The position numbers were made by a program, and so were the translations under genes. DNA of 17,941 bases. Source: Bacteroidota bacterium (lineage in GTDB: Bacteria; Bacteroidota; Bacteroidia; NS11-12g; UBA955). The first letter of the stretch is position 1. Each line of letters starts with the position of its first letter. Location: contig RGEC01000019.1 of the NCBI GenBank assembly GCA_009918425.1, positions 1 through 17,941 of the forward strand, written 5' to 3'. Under the pieces are notes generated by a model. The model had not been told where the DNA came from. It made no database searches and saw only the letters and a program-made list of their open reading frames with translations. Of this stretch, positions 6,786 through 13,644 are shown piece after piece.

Positions 6786-7292
6786 ATGCGTTTTTACCTG
6801 ATAATATGCTGCAGTTTGTTGTTTTTTGCCTGCGGATCGGGAAAAAACCCATCGCCACCCATCAATACAGCCATGCACAATGAATCCAATGATACCTTAT
6901 TGCCGGTACCGGCTACCGAAGAAGAATGGAAGCTACGCCTAAGCCCTGAAGAATTCAGGGTATTGAGACAGAAAGGAACCGAAAGACCGTTCAGCAGCCC
7001 CTTTGAACAGGTTTGGGATAGCGGAACTTATGTGTGTAAGGGCTGCGGCAATGAACTTTTTCGCAGTGAATCCAAATTTGATGCAGGCTGCGGCTGGCCA
7101 AGCTTTTATGAAACCATAGATAAAAGCAAGGTGAAAGAAATAGTAGATTACAGCCACAATATGATTCGCACGGAGGTAGTTTGTGCGCGATGCAGTGGAC
7201 ATCTGGGCCATGTTTTTAATGATGGCTACGGACAACCCACCGGTCTGCGCTATTGCATTAATGGAGTGAGCCTGGGTTTCAGAAAAAAATAA
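6786..7292 (+). CDS. msrB: peptide-methionine (R)-S-oxide reductase, lipoprotein form
   Basis: MsrB reduces methionine-R-sulfoxide in damaged proteins. The 168-residue product starts with a lipoprotein signal (MRFYLIICCSLLFFAC, lipobox FFAC, acylated Cys16), so this copy should be anchored in the envelope and repair exported proteins. After a linker of about 25 residues the MsrB domain runs from about 42 to 166. Zinc ligands are C84/C87 (CKGC) and C133/C136 (CARC); KFDAGCGWPSF is at 98-107, SGHLGHVFNDG at 137-147, and the catalytic Cys is C157 in RYCING. Position 160, often Ser or Asn after RYCIN, is Gly here. C102 might be a resolving cysteine. A periplasmic reductant, not encoded here, would be needed. 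The OmpA-family gene follows after 67 nt on the same strand. All catalytic residues are present, so the activity call is strong. Confidence 0.93.
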   Translation: MRFYLIICCSLLFFACGSGKNPSPPINTAMHNESNDTLLPVPATEEEWKLRLSPEEFRVLRQKGTERPFSSPFEQVWDSGTYVCKGCGNELFRSESKFDAGCGWPSFYETIDKSKVKEIVDYSHNMIRTEVVCARCSGHLGHVFNDGYGQPTGLRYCINGVSLGFRKK

Positions 7293-7305
7293 CTGTCTTT
7301 TTTAG

Positions 7306-7323
7306 GAATTTTCAATAAAATTC
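7306..7323 (+). terminator. possible weak hairpin between msrB and the OmpA-family gene
   Basis: GAATTTT (7306-7312), loop CAAT and AAAATTC (7317-7323) form a perfect 7-bp stem. The stem is AT-rich and no clear T tract follows (TGTATATTATC), so it may only attenuate transcription or be chance in AT-rich DNA. Confidence 0.25.
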
Positions 7324-7359
7324 TGTATATTATCGTTAAGGGAATAGTGCTGCCATAAA

Positions 7360-9060
7360 GTGCCGAAAAACCTTAAACTCATCTTGTCATTGAATAGACG
7401 CATATTTTGGGTGTTCATTACCCTGTTTTGCAGTCAGGCATTGCTTTGGGGGCAATGTAAAAAAACCACGCTGACCGTAGATGGCGGAACCGCAACAGGC
7501 GTTGTATGCAAGCACAAAATCAAGGCATCCTATGGAGGATGGATGTTTCAGGAATACCGGAAAGGCAACTGGAATTTCACCAATGATGAAGGAAAATTAT
7601 TTAAAACGGGCAACTATATAGCTGAGGATGGTGCCGGATATAAATCAGGAGACTGGACATGGTACAACGAGGAGGGTAAACCCTTTGTCGTAGTGAACTA
7701 TTTTAGGGATAAAAAATCTAAAATCACGGTTCTGGATAGCGGATGGGCCAGAATGGGTGATGATTCCATGTTTGTAACCGCGGGCGAGGATTCATACGTG
7801 AACCTATTTTTTACAGATGGCAAAACCCACATCGATTATTATAAAATATCAATAGGATTCACCATTGATTTGAATACAATAAAAAACAAAGCGGTTGAGG
7901 CTGCAGCTGTAAAACCCATACCGGGAGTAATTGGGATTAACACCAATGCCATCAGGGGCCAGACCGATGTAACAACCAATAGGGAAAATATTATCTGGAA
8001 AGATGGCACACTTATATCTATGTTTCCCGGATTGACGACGTTCATAGGACAGCATGAAGAACCTGTTAGCGAAGAACAAAACCTGATATTAAATCCCGGT
8101 TTCAATACAGTGAAAAAAGAAGAAGGAGTGGGTAAACTATACTTTCATAATGATCTTGTGAAAGGCTGGGGTGTTGCCAATGAATCACCGGATTATTACC
8201 GCGAATTCGGATTGCAGTTTTTGGGATTTCGTGCGGCAGGCGCCAACTATGAAGTAATTCGGGGAACGCTCAAGAAGAAGCTTGAGCAGGGTAAAACATA
8301 TTGTTTTCGCTTCCAGGTCAGGTTGAAAAATGATGATAATTACGCTGTAAATAGTTTGGGGGCTGTTTTCTCTGAAGCACAGCTAAAAAACATATATTCT
8401 CGTGAGATACTTGCAGATATGCCGTCTAGTGTTTTATCTCCAAAAGATATTCCTATGGCACTCAGGGACTCATGGATGACCATTTCCGGATCGTTTGTAG
8501 CAAACGGGGGTGAAGAATATTTTTATGTCGGTCAGTTCAGTAAAAAGGCAAACACAAAATTCTGGCCTCTGGATTCACTCTTTAATGGATTGACTTCAGG
8601 TGAAATATATTATTACTTCCAAAATCCTGTTTTGATAGAAAAAGCAGCCGGAACCAACTGCCCTTGCAATACGGAAGGATGTGTGCCGGATTCAGCATTT
8701 ACCGAACAACCTGAAACACGGGAAAGCTTTGTTTTACGTGACGTACAATTTGCCACCGGAAGTGCACATTTGCTACCGGAGTCTTATTCTGTACTGGACA
8801 GTCTGGCAGAGCAACTGGTAGCGCATGACTCATGGAAACTTGAAATTACGGGACACACAGATAATCAGGGGGTTAGTGATGATAATCTTAAATTATCGGT
8901 AAAACGCGGCAAGGCTGTGTTTGACTACCTTACAAGAAAGGGTGTTTCTGCAGGGCGAATGAAATACTTCGGTAAGGGAGATACAGAGCCTGTAGAAGAC
9001 AATGAAACTGAAGAAGGACGCGCACTAAACCGCAGGGTTGAATTTATAATACGCAGATAA
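7360..9060 (+). CDS. OmpA-family protein with N-terminal MORN-like and CBM-like regions
   Basis: A 566-residue exported protein. Residues about 15-31 (FWVFITLFCSQALLWGQ) are a signal peptide or anchor. Residues 66-118 contain two GxWxFxNxEGKLFKTGNY-type units resembling MORN/YwqK-like repeats. Residues 240-428 (NLILNPGF, then KTYCFRFQVRL and a beta-rich tail) resemble the jelly-roll modules seen before OmpA domains in Bacteroidota. A short Cys-rich linker (NCPCNTEGC, 433-441) precedes the OmpA domain at 455-566. In that domain GHTDNQGVSDDN at 498-509 and KRGKAV at 515-520 supply D501 and R516, spaced as the peptidoglycan-binding Asp/Arg pair of OmpA. The protein should tether the envelope to peptidoglycan. 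The start is GTG at 7360; no upstream ATG is available, and a GTG at codon 18 would leave a shortened signal, so the exact start is uncertain. Its stop is 5 nt from the convergent ABC ATPase gene. Confidence 0.85.
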   Translation: MPKNLKLILSLNRRIFWVFITLFCSQALLWGQCKKTTLTVDGGTATGVVCKHKIKASYGGWMFQEYRKGNWNFTNDEGKLFKTGNYIAEDGAGYKSGDWTWYNEEGKPFVVVNYFRDKKSKITVLDSGWARMGDDSMFVTAGEDSYVNLFFTDGKTHIDYYKISIGFTIDLNTIKNKAVEAAAVKPIPGVIGINTNAIRGQTDVTTNRENIIWKDGTLISMFPGLTTFIGQHEEPVSEEQNLILNPGFNTVKKEEGVGKLYFHNDLVKGWGVANESPDYYREFGLQFLGFRAAGANYEVIRGTLKKKLEQGKTYCFRFQVRLKNDDNYAVNSLGAVFSEAQLKNIYSREILADMPSSVLSPKDIPMALRDSWMTISGSFVANGGEEYFYVGQFSKKANTKFWPLDSLFNGLTSGEIYYYFQNPVLIEKAAGTNCPCNTEGCVPDSAFTEQPETRESFVLRDVQFATGSAHLLPESYSVLDSLAEQLVAHDSWKLEITGHTDNQGVSDDNLKLSVKRGKAVFDYLTRKGVSAGRMKYFGKGDTEPVEDNETEEGRALNRRVEFIIRR

Positions 9061-9065
9061 TTTCT

Positions 9066-9749
9066 TTACGCGTTGTTCTCAATCACGCCATCGCGCACAC
9101 GTACCATTCGTTTGGCATAGCGAGCAATATCTTCTTCATGGGTTACGAGAATAATGGTGTTGCCCTTTGCATGAATTTCATCAAACAAGGCCATAATTTC
9201 CTTACTGGTATTGGTATCCAGATTTCCGGTAGGTTCATCTGCCAGCAAAATACTGGGATTGTTTATGAGGGAACGGGCCACAGCCACACGCTGTCTTTGT
9301 CCGCCGCTCAGTTCATTCGGCTTATGACTCATGCGGTCACTTAAACCTACGTCATTTAAGGCCGCTTTAGCCCGTTCGGTGCGTTCTTTTTTGCTCACCC
9401 CGGCATACACCAGAGGCAATGCTACATTATCCAGTGCCGTGAGTCTGCCCAGCAGGTTAAAAGTCTGAAATACAAACCCGATTTCCATGTTTCGGATATG
9501 GCTGAGTTCTCCGTCTGTCATACTGCTCACTTCCTTTCCGTTCAGAATGTAGGTTCCGGCGGTAGGTGTATCCAGACAGCCAATGATGTTCATCAGGGTA
9601 CTTTTACCCGACCCGCTGGGACCCATCAGTGCCACATACTCTCCCCGCAATATTTGCAGATTGATATCGCGGAGTGCATACACTACCTGTTCGCCAAGGT
9701 CATAGCGTTTTTGAATACCGGTGAGGGATATGAGAGCACTGTCCGGCAT
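9066..9749 (-). CDS. ABC transporter ATP-binding protein, MacB/LolD type
   Basis: A 227-residue ATPase of the MacB/LolD/FtsE class, which powers lipoprotein release, efflux or mechanotransmission with a FtsX-like permease. Walker A is GPSGSGKST at 43-51, the Q-loop glutamine is Q95, the signature is LSGGQ at 147-151 followed by RQRVAVAR, Walker B is ILLADE at 167-172 with the catalytic E172, and the H-loop is H204. The GxLDxPTxGxYxxxG segment (57-71) is typical of this subfamily. No permease gene adjoins it, so the partner is encoded elsewhere. The ATG at 9749-9747 shares one base with the gatC stop (TGATG), so it is translated in the same operon. It converges with the OmpA-family gene with a 5-nt gap. 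Substrate unknown. Confidence 0.93.
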   Translation of the reverse strand: MPDSALISLTGIQKRYDLGEQVVYALRDINLQILRGEYVALMGPSGSGKSTLMNIIGCLDTPTAGTYILNGKEVSSMTDGELSHIRNMEIGFVFQTFNLLGRLTALDNVALPLVYAGVSKKERTERAKAALNDVGLSDRMSHKPNELSGGQRQRVAVARSLINNPSILLADEPTGNLDTNTSKEIMALFDEIHAKGNTIILVTHEEDIARYAKRMVRVRDGVIENNA

Positions 9750-10045
9750 CAGTCGGTTTGGCCGATTACTTTGGGGACACGGAAGAAATCACTGTCTTTT
9801 TTGGGTGCATTTTTCAGCGCCTCTTCGTGGGTTATTTCCTGCTCTACTTTGTCTTCCCGGAGGTTATTTACCCTGTCGGTCATGTAAATCAGGGGCTCCA
9901 CACCGTCGGTATTTACTTCATTGAGTTTTTCGCACATTTCCAGGATGTTTTCCAGATCCTGACGCATTCTCTCTGCGGCCTCTCCTTCAAACTTAAGGCG
10001 CGATAAAGCAGCCAGCTCCTGCACTTTTTCGGGTGTTATTTTCAT
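9749..10045 (-). CDS. gatC: Asp/Glu-tRNA amidotransferase subunit C
   Basis: GatC is the small subunit of the GatCAB amidotransferase that converts Glu-tRNA(Gln) and/or Asp-tRNA(Asn) into the amidated forms. The 98-residue reading is typical: MKITPEKVQELAALSRLKF at the start, ILEMCEKLNEVNTDGVEPL in the middle, and NAPKKDSDFFRVPKVI near the end. Both the length and these motifs are diagnostic. gatA and gatB are not in the window; gatC is often separate in Bacteroidota. Its ATG overlaps the plsC stop (ATGA) and its stop overlaps the ABC ATPase start (TGATG), so it is translationally coupled on both sides. Confidence 0.95.
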   Translation of the reverse strand: MKITPEKVQELAALSRLKFEGEAAERMRQDLENILEMCEKLNEVNTDGVEPLIYMTDRVNNLREDKVEQEITHEEALKNAPKKDSDFFRVPKVIGQTD

Positions 10046-10776
10046 GCGTAAACTTTTCTCTTTTTCAGGTTATTTTCCATCACTTCAAAAACGGACTGTT
10101 CCAGTTTGCTCGCATCTTCAGCCTTCATACCACGGGTATCTATGGCTTCGTGGATATACATTCGCATAATGCCGGGAAACGCAATCCATGAATACACATC
10201 CATTCTTTTGTGATTGTCAGGCAAAGTTACGGGAATTATCACGGCTTCCTGCTCAATGGCCAGGCGGAAAGCACCCGGCTTGAACTTATGTAGTTTGGGA
10301 GTATCCGGAGGAATCTTACCTTCAGGAAATATAATCATCTGAGCACCGGCCTGCATCTTTTCTGCAGCCATATGAAAGGCAGCATGTGAACTGCGTAGAT
10401 TCTCCCGCTTCACAGGCACATCGAGCGTCTCAAACCACTTGCTAAACAAAGGAACTTTGCTAAGTTCCATTTTGGCCATGAAAAAATTAAATCCCGGCAG
10501 ATAGGTACCGCAGGTTAGAATATCAAGGTAACTGCAGTGGTTGGCACAATAAATGATCTTGCGGCCCCGGGGTATTTTAGCCTCGCGGGAAATGACAGGA
10601 ATCAGTCCGGCCGGAATACAGGTTAAAACGCCCCACAAACGTCTCAGCCTGTGCGCTGTAGGATATGTTTTTCTGAATGACAGAAAAAGATAAAAAAGCG
10701 GATACATGGCCAGAAAAAGCGATGCGAACCAGATACCGGCCCAGCCCAGCCATATTTTACCCGCAATTTTCTTCAT
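10042..10776 (-). CDS. plsC: 1-acyl-sn-glycerol-3-phosphate acyltransferase (PlsC type)
   Basis: This 244-residue enzyme should acylate lysophosphatidate to phosphatidate at the inner membrane, in phospholipid synthesis. An N-terminal hydrophobic region (about 8-34) provides a membrane anchor. The catalytic block NHCSYLD at 79-85 has the HX4D pair H80/D85, the acyl-acceptor motif FPEGKI is at 150-155, and VIIPVTLPD at 179-187 is motif IV. The length is usual. The ATG at 10776-10774 overlaps the upstream DUF4199-like gene (ATGA), and the stop overlaps gatC (ATGA), so it is in the middle of a tightly packed operon. Substrate choice cannot be told from sequence; related proteins also act on ornithine lipids. 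No anomaly seen. Confidence 0.9.
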   Translation of the reverse strand: MKKIAGKIWLGWAGIWFASLFLAMYPLFYLFLSFRKTYPTAHRLRRLWGVLTCIPAGLIPVISREAKIPRGRKIIYCANHCSYLDILTCGTYLPGFNFFMAKMELSKVPLFSKWFETLDVPVKRENLRSSHAAFHMAAEKMQAGAQMIIFPEGKIPPDTPKLHKFKPGAFRLAIEQEAVIIPVTLPDNHKRMDVYSWIAFPGIMRMYIHEAIDTRGMKAEDASKLEQSVFEVMENNLKKRKVYA

Positions 10777-11291
10777 GAATTTTTACCGCTTCCAACAAAT
10801 ACCAGCAAAGCAATCACTACGCCCGTACTCAAACACATCTGAATTTGCGAAACACTGATGGATATGGGATCAAGTTGCTTGCTTATATAGGCTTTGGCCT
10901 CTTCTATTTTAATAGCCTGCTCATCTTTTTTGAATTCTCTTTCAATTTTTTCGGTCTGGTGCTTCATGGCCACAGCCGTATACGCTTTGATTTTTCCGGG
11001 TTCGTTTTTCAAAACATGCTGCAGGCCGGCTACAGTGCACATAGCAACGAGCAGGGAAGTAAGCAAACTGCCAAACAGTGCTTTTCCCAAATTAACCGGC
11101 GTTTCAGAATCTTTTTTCAATTGCTTCAGGAACTGCCATACCGCGAGGCCGGTAAAAACTACATTTCCCAGCAGGGGCAATACAGCACCGAATGAAGAGG
11201 TAAGGTACAAATCCCTGTACCAATATATGAGATGCATGGCAGTGGCAGCCGAGCCATATGCCAGACCATACAAAGCAATTTTCTTAAACAT
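10773..11291 (-). CDS. DUF4199-like membrane protein
   Basis: A 172-residue membrane protein of unknown function. It has about four hydrophobic segments (residues 4-20, 36-55, 72-93 and 150-168) and, between the third and fourth, a charged helical stretch of about 50 residues (97-140). This layout, with the KALFGSLLTSLLVAM third helix and a conserved-looking amphipathic region, resembles the Bacteroidota DUF4199 family, but the match is not strong. The open frame extends to 11345, but I start at ATG 11291: the upstream 18 residues (MIGCPKVPCLSILCIFAT) resemble no family N-terminus. The gene overlaps plsC by ATGA and lies 71 nt downstream of the DUF3276 gene on the same strand, with no clear promoter of its own, so it is likely co-transcribed with it. 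Function unknown. Confidence 0.72.
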   Translation of the reverse strand: MFKKIALYGLAYGSAATAMHLIYWYRDLYLTSSFGAVLPLLGNVVFTGLAVWQFLKQLKKDSETPVNLGKALFGSLLTSLLVAMCTVAGLQHVLKNEPGKIKAYTAVAMKHQTEKIEREFKKDEQAIKIEEAKAYISKQLDPISISVSQIQMCLSTGVVIALLVFVGSGKNS

Positions 11292-11362
11292 TGTTGCAAA
11301 TATGCACAAAATAGAGAGACAGGGCACCTTCGGGCACCCAATCATTCTACAAAGGCAGTGAA

Positions 11363-11677
11363 TTATTCGCTGTCTCTTGGTTCTTCCGAATCCCTGCTCA
11401 GGTATTCGTCAAAATCATACTCAGGCAGCAGGTTGGTCTTCACGTGTCCTATTGTATCCTGCAGCGCATCTCTAAACTTGTGAAAATCCTCTTTGTAAAG
11501 ATGAATTTTTGTTTTGATGAAGTTCCCATCATCAAATTTGCTGCGCTTGCTCTCCGTGATGGTGATGTAGTAGTCATTGTTTCGTGTAGCCTTTACATCA
11601 AAAAAGTAGGTTCGCTTGCCTGCTCTGATTCGTTTTGAATAAATTTCTTCTTGGTCGTTGCGGTAGTCTTCTCCCAT
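11363..11677 (-). CDS. DUF3276 family PUR-alpha-like nucleic-acid-binding protein
   Basis: A 104-residue protein with the conserved block EEIYSKRIRAGKRTYFFDVK at 10-29, DYYITITESKR at 35-45 and KIHLYKEDFHKFRDAL at about 57-72, which are the signatures of DUF3276. The family has the PUR fold; the Borrelia relative BpuR binds single-stranded DNA, RNA and duplex DNA and acts as a regulator. The acidic C-terminus (residues 87-104) is not conserved. The start ATG 11677 is preceded by an AAGGAG ribosome binding site 11 nt upstream and a full consensus promoter, with a perfect inverted repeat in the promoter spacer. It is the first gene of the minus-strand run to gatC and the ABC ATPase. Regulation of the downstream genes by this protein is only a guess. 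Confidence 0.9.
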   Translation of the reverse strand: MGEDYRNDQEEIYSKRIRAGKRTYFFDVKATRNNDYYITITESKRSKFDDGNFIKTKIHLYKEDFHKFRDALQDTIGHVKTNLLPEYDFDEYLSRDSEEPRDSE

Positions 11678-11688
11678 ATATTGAATAT

Positions 11689-11694
11689 CTCCTT
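11689..11694 (-). promoter_or_regulatory. Shine-Dalgarno sequence AAGGAG of the DUF3276 gene
   Basis: The minus strand has AAGGAG 11 nt before the ATG at 11677. A strong Shine-Dalgarno is notable here because most genes in this window have none, in line with the weak use of such sites in Bacteroidota. The spacing is slightly long. Confidence 0.5.
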
Positions 11695-11712
11695 ATTTTC
11701 AAGTACTTAGAA

Positions 11713-11744
11713 CAAATGTATGGGAATGAAATCGAGATTTCAAA
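11713..11744 (-). promoter_or_regulatory. consensus Bacteroidota promoter for the DUF3276 gene
   Basis: The minus strand reads TTTG (11744-11741), a 20-nt spacer and TACATTTG (11720-11713), a full -33/-7 match. The -7 element ends 35 nt before the ATG, leaving a leader of about 30 nt that contains AAGGAG. The geometry equals that of the promoter at 1226-1257. Confidence 0.62.
11728..11741. repeat. inverted repeat GAAATC-GA-GATTTC in the DUF3276 promoter spacer
   Basis: Perfect 6-bp arms GAAATC (11728-11733) and GATTTC (11736-11741) flank GA, between the -33 and -7 elements and touching the -33 element by one base. An operator-like site for a dimeric regulator would look like this; no regulator is identified. 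Confidence 0.4.
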
Positions 11745-11769
11745 ATTATTTTTTTCGTGTAAAATAATT
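11744..11769 (-). terminator. possible terminator hairpin after the ABC exporter gene
   Basis: AATTATTTT (11744-11752) and AAAATAATT (11761-11769) are perfect 9-bp arms with an 8-nt loop, 19 nt beyond the exporter stop codon and just before the DUF3276 promoter. In the minus direction the stem is followed by only a few T residues (its own 3' arm ends AATTTTG). The stem is all A/T, so termination strength is doubtful. Confidence 0.35.
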
Positions 11770-11788
11770 ATAATAAAGACTTACAGGC

Positions 11789-13558
11789 TCAATGCGTATT
11801 GCTCTGTAATTTATACAGTTCGGCAAAGCTGCCGCCTGCTCGGACAAGCTCAGAAAATGTGCCCGATTCGGAAATCTTGCCTTCATCCAGTAATATGATT
11901 TGGTTAGCCGCCTGCAGGGAAGCCAATCGGTGGCTAATGATAATGGCTGTTTTACCTTGCAGCTTTTGGGTCAGCGATTGTATAATTTCTTTTTCGGTAT
12001 CTGCATCTACAGCACTTAGGCAGTCATCAAATATATAGAGATCAGCATCTTTTATCAGAGCCCGCGCTATGGAAACCCGCTGTTTTTGTCCACCCGAAAG
12101 CAATACACCTCGCTCCCCGAGCAGGGTTTTTAACCCCAGCGGGAATTGTGCTATGTCTCGGCCAAGACCAGCCAGCATGGCTGCTTCCATTACTTTTTCA
12201 TCACTTTCTTCTCCGTCAGAAAGTCCGAAGGCGATATTTTCGGCAAGGGTATCGCTGAACAAAAACACATCCTGAGGCACAAAGGCTATATGGCTGTTGA
12301 AATCCCTTCGCGAGAAAGCCTGGGGAGTATTACCATCAATCAAAATTTCGCCGTTGTTGGGCATAATTTGCGCCGTTAACAGTTGTGCCAGCGTACTTTT
12401 ACCACAACCTGTTTTTCCGGTAATACCCAGAATAGCCCCTTTTGGAATAGTAAAACTTATGTTACTCAGTGCAGGTTTTACGGCTCCGGAATAGGTGAAA
12501 CTGACATTGCTAAAAGAAATCTCCCTGCTGAATTTAAATGGAACCGGATTAGGGGAATCAGCTTCGGTTTCATAATCCAGAAACTCATTGATTCGCTTTT
12601 GGCTCGCCGCAGCCTTTTGCACCAGTGCGGTAGTCCACCCCAGACTTGCCACAGGCCATATCAGCATATTTAAGTATAAAATAAATTCAGCAATATTTCC
12701 TGCACTAAAAGTTCCCGCTTCCACGGCTTTACCCCCAAGGTATAAGACAATCAGTGTGCTGATACCTACCAGTAAAATCATCAGCGGAAAAAACAGGCTG
12801 TTTACTACGGCTAAACGCAGGTTCAGCCGGCGGTATGTTTCTGTTTTAGCAGAAAAATCTTCAAAAAATGCACTTTCGGCTCCAAAGGACTTGATAACCC
12901 GAATGCCGGCAAAGGTTTCCTGAGAAGCTGTAGTCAGCACACTCAGCTGGTTTTGGATATCGGTATTGCGTCGGTTTATAATCTTGCTTACGTGGTAAAT
13001 GCTATAGCTGAGGAATGGCAAAGGAATCAGCACCCAAAGTGTAAGCTGGGAGTTTACAAACAACATTTGGGTAATGACTGTAATGAAGGTAAAAATAATA
13101 TTGGCAAAATACATCACAGCCGGCCCCACATACATGCGCACATTGCTCACATCCTCACCAATGCGGGCCATCATGTCGCCGGTAAAATGGGTTCTGTAAA
13201 AAGACAGTCCAAGCTTGTGATAATGGCCAAAGATATCATTCTTGAGATCGTATTCTACCTTCCGGCTTACTACCACAATGCTTTGCCTCATTAGATACAT
13301 AAATAGGCCTTTTAACCCGGCTGCTATCAGCAGCAGCACTACAAAACCGGCTGCAGATGCGTATACCATTCCCATTAAAGAATCGCCTCCCAGACCTGAA
13401 ACAATACGGCTATGCGAAACTGCCTCATTCAGGCCCTCTCGAACAAAAACAGCTACGTATACGCCTACCATATTGCTCAGCACTATGCAGAAAACACCAA
13501 ACAGCATTTTGCCTGCATAACGCCTGAAATACACATTGAGGACGAAAAGCTCTCTCAT
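11789..13558 (-). CDS. ABC exporter, ATP-binding/permease protein (MsbA/MdlA type)
   Basis: A 589-residue half-transporter. Residues 10-325 form the six-helix type IV exporter domain (hydrophobic segments near 18-37, 66-88, 145-167, 170-190, 250-273 and 288-308); residues 345-585 are the nucleotide-binding domain. Walker A is GKTGCGKST at 381-389, the Q-loop glutamine Q429, the signature LSGGQ at 487-491, Walker B YIFDD at 508-512 and the H-loop H543. The residue after the Walker B aspartate is Asp (FDDCLSAVD) rather than the usual catalytic Glu, as in degenerate sites of heterodimeric exporters such as MdlA/BmrC-type subunits. No partner half-transporter is adjacent. Substrate could be lipid or drug. 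The ATG at 13558 follows a TACCTTTG element by 10 nt and is 86 nt after the stop of the T9SS protein gene upstream. Homodimeric or heterodimeric state is unresolved. Confidence 0.93.
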   Translation of the reverse strand: MRELFVLNVYFRRYAGKMLFGVFCIVLSNMVGVYVAVFVREGLNEAVSHSRIVSGLGGDSLMGMVYASAAGFVVLLLIAAGLKGLFMYLMRQSIVVVSRKVEYDLKNDIFGHYHKLGLSFYRTHFTGDMMARIGEDVSNVRMYVGPAVMYFANIIFTFITVITQMLFVNSQLTLWVLIPLPFLSYSIYHVSKIINRRNTDIQNQLSVLTTASQETFAGIRVIKSFGAESAFFEDFSAKTETYRRLNLRLAVVNSLFFPLMILLVGISTLIVLYLGGKAVEAGTFSAGNIAEFILYLNMLIWPVASLGWTTALVQKAAASQKRINEFLDYETEADSPNPVPFKFSREISFSNVSFTYSGAVKPALSNISFTIPKGAILGITGKTGCGKSTLAQLLTAQIMPNNGEILIDGNTPQAFSRRDFNSHIAFVPQDVFLFSDTLAENIAFGLSDGEESDEKVMEAAMLAGLGRDIAQFPLGLKTLLGERGVLLSGGQKQRVSIARALIKDADLYIFDDCLSAVDADTEKEIIQSLTQKLQGKTAIIISHRLASLQAANQIILLDEGKISESGTFSELVRAGGSFAELYKLQSNTH

Positions 13559-13568
13559 AACCCTTCCG

Positions 13569-13576
13569 CAAAGGTA
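13569..13576 (-). promoter_or_regulatory. -7 promoter element (TACCTTTG) for the ABC exporter gene
   Basis: The minus strand reads TACCTTTG, a perfect TAnnTTTG match, 10 nt before the ATG. Only a weak TTTA is found at about 17 nt upstream, not a good -33 element. The gap 13559-13644 between the two genes contains nothing else that I can support. Confidence 0.48.
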
Positions 13577-13644
13577 ACCGAACGTGCGCGCAGTAAATGG
13601 AATAAACGATGTTTAATCCATAGAGAATGCAGATTTTGTCGTTT

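Noticed and set aside
11321..11340. Direct repeat GGGCACC-TTC-GGGCACC upstream of the DUF4199-like gene
   Set aside because: Two short copies with no match to a known site and no further copies seen in the window; not enough to call a regulatory element.
11292..11345. Longer start for the DUF4199-like protein
   Set aside because: The 18 extra residues show no membrane-protein or family character; ATG 11291 begins a normal MFKKIALYG start.
10894..11361. 155-residue plus-strand frame opposite the DUF4199-like gene
   Set aside because: It is antisense to the operon gene, has no recognisable domain, and no start signal.
13605..13644. Distant complementary words AAACGA and TCGTTT between the ABC exporter and T9SS genes
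   Set aside because: Six-base arms separated by about 28 nt are not persuasive as a hairpin or terminator.
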